Assembly: GCA_000827495.1 (NCBI GenBank)
Contig: KN817567.1
Location: 121,517-185,516, forward strand
Direction of reading: 5' to 3'
Source of the DNA: Hypholoma sublateritium FD-334 SS-4
Lineage: Eukaryota; Basidiomycota; Agaricomycetes; Agaricales; Strophariaceae
Length of the DNA: 64,000 nt
Positions 60,744 to 64,000 of the stretch are shown here, piece by piece. The notes under the pieces are model-generated. The model saw only the letters and a list, made by a program, of their open reading frames with translations, did not search any database and was not told the DNA's origin. A program made the position numbers and the translations under genes. Numbering within the stretch: position 1 is the stretch's first letter; each line of letters starts with the position of its first letter.

Positions 60744-61429
60744 TTACTCGTCATCATCCCATTCGTACTCCCTGTCCTCTGCCTCCTCCCAAACTAAAAA
60801 CTTCCTCCTGTCCGCCTGGATCCCCCAGCTCGTCGTCAGCGCCGGATAATCCAGCGTGTCGTGCTGCCCGTCAAACGCCGACTTCGCATAGCACTCCAGC
60901 GACACCCCCAGCGCGGCGATCTGCGCCGCGCGGATACCCAGTTGGTACACGAGGGCGGGTGCCTCTTTCGGCAAACCGAGCCGCGAGTGCGGTGCGAACA
61001 GGACGGCGGTGCCCGGGTAGGCGGCGTCGATGGCGTGCCCGCCCGCGTCGAAGATGGACGGCGCGACCCACGTCTTCGCCTGCGCGCGCCACTTCGCGCC
61101 GTCGGCGAGGACGACGCATATATGCGCTCTGTCGGCGTCGGAACCGTACGCAAAGCTGCGGGCGAGGTCCAAGGCCTGTGTGGGTATGGGTCAGCGGGGT
61201 GCCACTAGGTGCGAGGCCGCGTGCGTACGTCTGCGGCGTAGAAGACGGCTCCCAGGTCCCCGACTTTGCTGGCCTGCGGTGCGCGTGGTACGCCGTTGAA
61301 TCCGACGTAGCCAATGTGCATTTTGGGCTTCGACTGGTTGCTGCCGAATGCTAGCACATTGGTTGACGAGGCGCCAAGGAGCAGCAGGAAAGTGGTGAGA
61401 AGCGGCAGGCTGGCGCGTATCATGAACAT
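60744..61429 (-). CDS. Small secreted protein of unknown function
   Basis: Two exons (61429-61229 and 61175-60744) with a consensus GTACGC...CACAG intron give 210 residues. The first 27 residues are a clear signal peptide: a basic start, a leucine-rich core LPLLTTFLLLLG, and a likely cut after NVLA. The mature part begins with a Lys-containing stretch. It has an Asp/Ala-rich middle (LADGAKWRAQAKTWVAPSIFD) and a very acidic end (EDREYEWDDDE). I do not recognise the family. Only one Cys remains in the mature chain, so it is not a hydrophobin or other Cys-rich effector type. Extracellular or cell-wall location is inferred. Confidence 0.8.
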
Positions 61430-62024
61430 AATTCAGACAGAAGTTCGTGCACTGAGCAAGAGGATCTTAAAAAACACGGTCAAATATAAGGAACTCGATG
61501 CTCGGAATAGTGGAAAGCTGTAATTTTTGGGCGAACATGGGGTGGCATGCGATATGACAATGTCGATCCTCGCACCCGCTGTATAGTCCGATCCTGGACG
61601 CAAAATGAGATCTAGCTGACAACTTGTTCGAGAGCCAGGAAGATTACTCCTGTGAAACTCATTGTGCCATTCAGCAATAGGCATAAGTCTTGAATCCATT
61701 TCACCCAGAGAGCCATGCTGTCATCTGTTGACGGGTCCACTGAGAGTATTAGACAGAGGAACCGCAGAGCTGCTCAACAGCAATAATCTGCCTCCTTGAC
61801 TTCTGGACACCTGCAATGGGGCCTGGAATGGCCTCCTAAACGGCGATATTCTTGGGATTGACAACTCTTTAGAATTACACATCGGGCGAAGGATTGCGAA
61901 AACCACGTGTACTAATGTTGAAAACGAATCAGAACAATGTGGGATGCTCATGCATGCTTCACAACCCCGAGCCCTACGGTCCCCCTCGTCCTCTTAGATG
62001 CTCCATAAAAAGCACGCCCTAGAT
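61430..62024. other. Intergenic region, nothing recognised
   Basis: About 600 bp between the secreted-protein promoter and the aldo-keto reductase 3' end. Open frames on minus (for example 61433-61699) show no domain. Confidence 0.5.
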
Positions 62025-63140
62025 CTACTGGCTCGGCAGATCAGGCAGCGGGAACTCATTCTCCAGATGCTCCGTCTACAAAACCGCGATCATCAGTAAA
62101 ATACCCCTCACACCACAGCCAAAGCGAAAAGCACTCACGTAAAACCTAAAATGCACCGTCTTCCCCACTGCACTGATCTCCTCCACCTCCTCCGGCGTGA
62201 GCAGCCCCGCAGGCAGCGCCGCAAGCTTTGCCAGCCCCTTAATACGGTCCGCGTTGCCGCTCGCGGTGACGACGACCACGCCCTGCGCGCGCGCCCACAA
62301 TAGGAGCACGGCGCTGGCGTCGAGCGACGTCCCGGTGGTCGTGGACACGCGCGCGGCGATGCGCTCGAGAATGGGCTTGAGCGGGCCGCCGGTGGGGTGG
62401 CGTAGGGTGGGCGTGAGGGTGCCGTAGGACTGGGTTATGATACCGTGCTGTTGCTGGAATTCGAGCAGGGGCGCGAGGTGCGTGAGGACGTAGGGGTGGT
62501 ACTCGATCTGCGTTCGTGCTCGTGCGTTAGCGGGCGTGCAACGGTGTACACGGGGAAACGCGCACCTGGTTCACGACGGGCTTGTACTTCGCGCCGTCCA
62601 GAATCACTGCGAGGTCCTGCGGGCGGAAGTTGCTCACGCCGATGCTCTTGAGCTTGCCCTCGTCCTTGAGCGCCTCGAAGAGCGCCCACAGTGCCTTGAG
62701 GTGCCCCGGCTCGGCGACGTACGGGTTATGGATCAGGTACAGGTCGGGCACGAAGCCGAGGCGGTCGAGCGACTCCTGCACGGACGCGCGCGCCTCGGCG
62801 AGCGGAACGGGGATCTGGTTCGGGCGCGCGGAGACTGTATGCGGTGTCGTGCGTCAGCCCTCGACGCTAGATGTACAGGGTAAATATATTAGAAGCACGT
62901 ACGTTTCGACGTAACATACACCTCCTCGCGCGGCACCCCCGCCGCCGTGATCGCCTCGCCCGTCTCCTTCTCATTATGATAGATCTGCGCCGTGTCGAGG
63001 TGCAGGATCCCGCTCTCCAGGGCGATCTTGCCGCTCTCGACGGCGGTCGTGCTCGCGGCGCCCGTGCCGTTGCCCCAGCCGAGCCAGGGGATGGCGGTGC
63101 CGTCGAGCAACGTGAAGGATTGGACTGTGGCGGGGGACAT
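62025..63140 (-). CDS. Aldo-keto reductase
   Basis: Four exons (63140-62903, 62834-62566, 62507-62139 and 62075-62025) encode 308 residues, normal for the family. This NAD(P)H-dependent barrel enzyme reduces aldehydes or ketones in the cytosol. Seen: the early IPWLGWGNGTG; Asp and Tyr of the catalytic tetrad in ILHLDTAQIYHNEKE; the segment DLYLIHNP with the catalytic His; and LKSIGVSNFRPQDL. KPVVNQIEYHPYV is the family NQIE.HP block. The catalytic Lys in this family normally follows YVTSK at the end of exon 1, where YVTSK is present. The C-terminal cofactor region is less typical (VVVVTASGNADRI rather than IPKS), as in fungal AKR3-like enzymes. Substrate unknown. Confidence 0.92.
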
Positions 63141-64000
63141 TTGTATGTTTGAGATAAGATAGCTGTGCGATCGTATATACGCAATGGTGCGCACTTTATA
63201 GGAGGGTCGGGCCGTATGGCGTCACCGGACGCGCCATGAGGAACAGACGATGCAATGTTGACGCGATTCATCATTTGGTGGTCGTCACGGGGACTTAGAG
63301 AATTTGCTTTTTGGGTCGCCTGGAGCGCCTTGGATAGCTTTGATTTCGGTGTTCAGTAGGACTTCATTATGGATGTATCGACGGATTTGATTGTCGAATG
63401 TTGTCGGTGCGCCAACGTTCAGCTTTGCAATTGTCCGTTCTGAGTAAGTTCTGAGTCGCAGGCAGCAGCTGATGACTTTATCGCGAATTCAAATAGAAGA
63501 AGTCTTCTGGCAGAATCATGGGCGTTGTGGGTTAAAATAGGAAAGGTGAGGGCAGGTGAATCGTGTCAAAGTCATCATGTGCTCACGCCTTGAAATAGAT
63601 CCTCCTTGCCTCTTACCACTCCGGAAAACTTCTGCAGTACTCGCCGCCGCCGAAGCACAATTTTTGTTCATTTGCACAGGTGTAACATGTGAAGCTTGAA
63701 GCTTGAAATTGCGAAACTTGAAGGCTGTATTCTGGTTGTGCTAATTTCTGGGATAACTGAAGTTGGCGTACAACAACGTCTCGGACGGTCCAGAAAATTG
63801 CAGGGTGTCTCGCCCGCTTCTCGCCCGCCGCATGCGTCGTCGTCTCCAGTCCTGCAGCTCGTGTCGATGAAAATCCGCCTGCTCAGGCGCCTGGCCTGTT
63901 TCTGGCCTCTGCTTGTGTTGACCCCGCCAGCTGGTTTACTCGCCCCGTCCGCCCGTCCGCCGCGTGCGTTGGCTTAGCCAGTCCACTCCCCCTCAGGTTC
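63141..64000. other. Right-end intergenic region
   Basis: Aldo-keto reductase promoter side. No TATA box is obvious. An aagcttgaagcttgaaatt reiteration lies near 63690-63710. A plus-strand frame at 63696-63977 has no domain and may be chance. Confidence 0.5.

Noticed and set aside
49057..63140. A biosynthetic gene cluster formed by the P450s, transporters and aldo-keto reductase
   Set aside because: No core enzyme (PKS, NRPS, terpene synthase) is present, the P450s are separated from the others, and the transporters are ordinary nutrient porters.

Overview
The window is fungal nuclear DNA, almost certainly from an Agaricomycete and perhaps a wood-decay polypore. The genes are densely intron-split, mostly with 45-70 nt introns carrying GTRNGT donors and short pyrimidine-AG acceptors. 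The gene families (NACHT NTPases, MYND/DUF4470 proteins, F-box/LRR proteins, microsomal P450s, OPT and MFS transporters) are typical of that class. The species is inferred, not shown. No bacterial-type signals, CRISPR arrays, rRNA or convincing tRNA genes were found.

Left arm (1-17 kb). This holds a minus-strand NACHT gene cut by the window edge, two minus-strand cytochrome P450 genes (A, 3.8-5.8 kb; B, 12.7-14.6 kb) and a P450/F-box chimeric fragment (6.4-7.2 kb). It also holds a MYND-finger/DUF4470 gene (10-12.4 kb, plus strand) and an intact F-box/LRR gene (15.3-17.1 kb) just upstream of P450 B. GC-rich degenerate repeats fill 1.1-3.5 and 7.3-8.1 kb.

Core (18-30 kb). The housekeeping gene LSM4 (18.0-18.7 kb) is followed by a nearly gene-free 5 kb. 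Then comes a large oligopeptide transporter gene (23.6-30.3 kb) with a 2.37-kb intron and a long low-complexity N-terminal region.

Right arm (30-47 kb). The left-arm families recur in the opposite orientation: GC-rich repeat, F-box tail and P450 C (33.5-35.5 kb); GC-rich repeat and an intact NACHT gene (39.4-42.2 kb); GC-rich repeat, F-box tail and a dead P450 D (45.4-47.1 kb). P450 A resembles D and P450 B resembles C, so an F-box + P450 module was duplicated and the copies now lie in inverted orientation around LSM4/OPT. Four of the five P450-bearing pieces retain only the last intron and exon of the F-box gene or the whole gene immediately upstream, which marks the module boundary.

Distal region (49-64 kb). 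Single-copy genes follow: an amino-acid permease, a second F-box protein, an MFS monocarboxylate-type transporter, an MFS sugar porter, a small secreted protein and an aldo-keto reductase. They look like ordinary nutrient-uptake and redox genes. I see no evidence that they form one pathway with the P450s.
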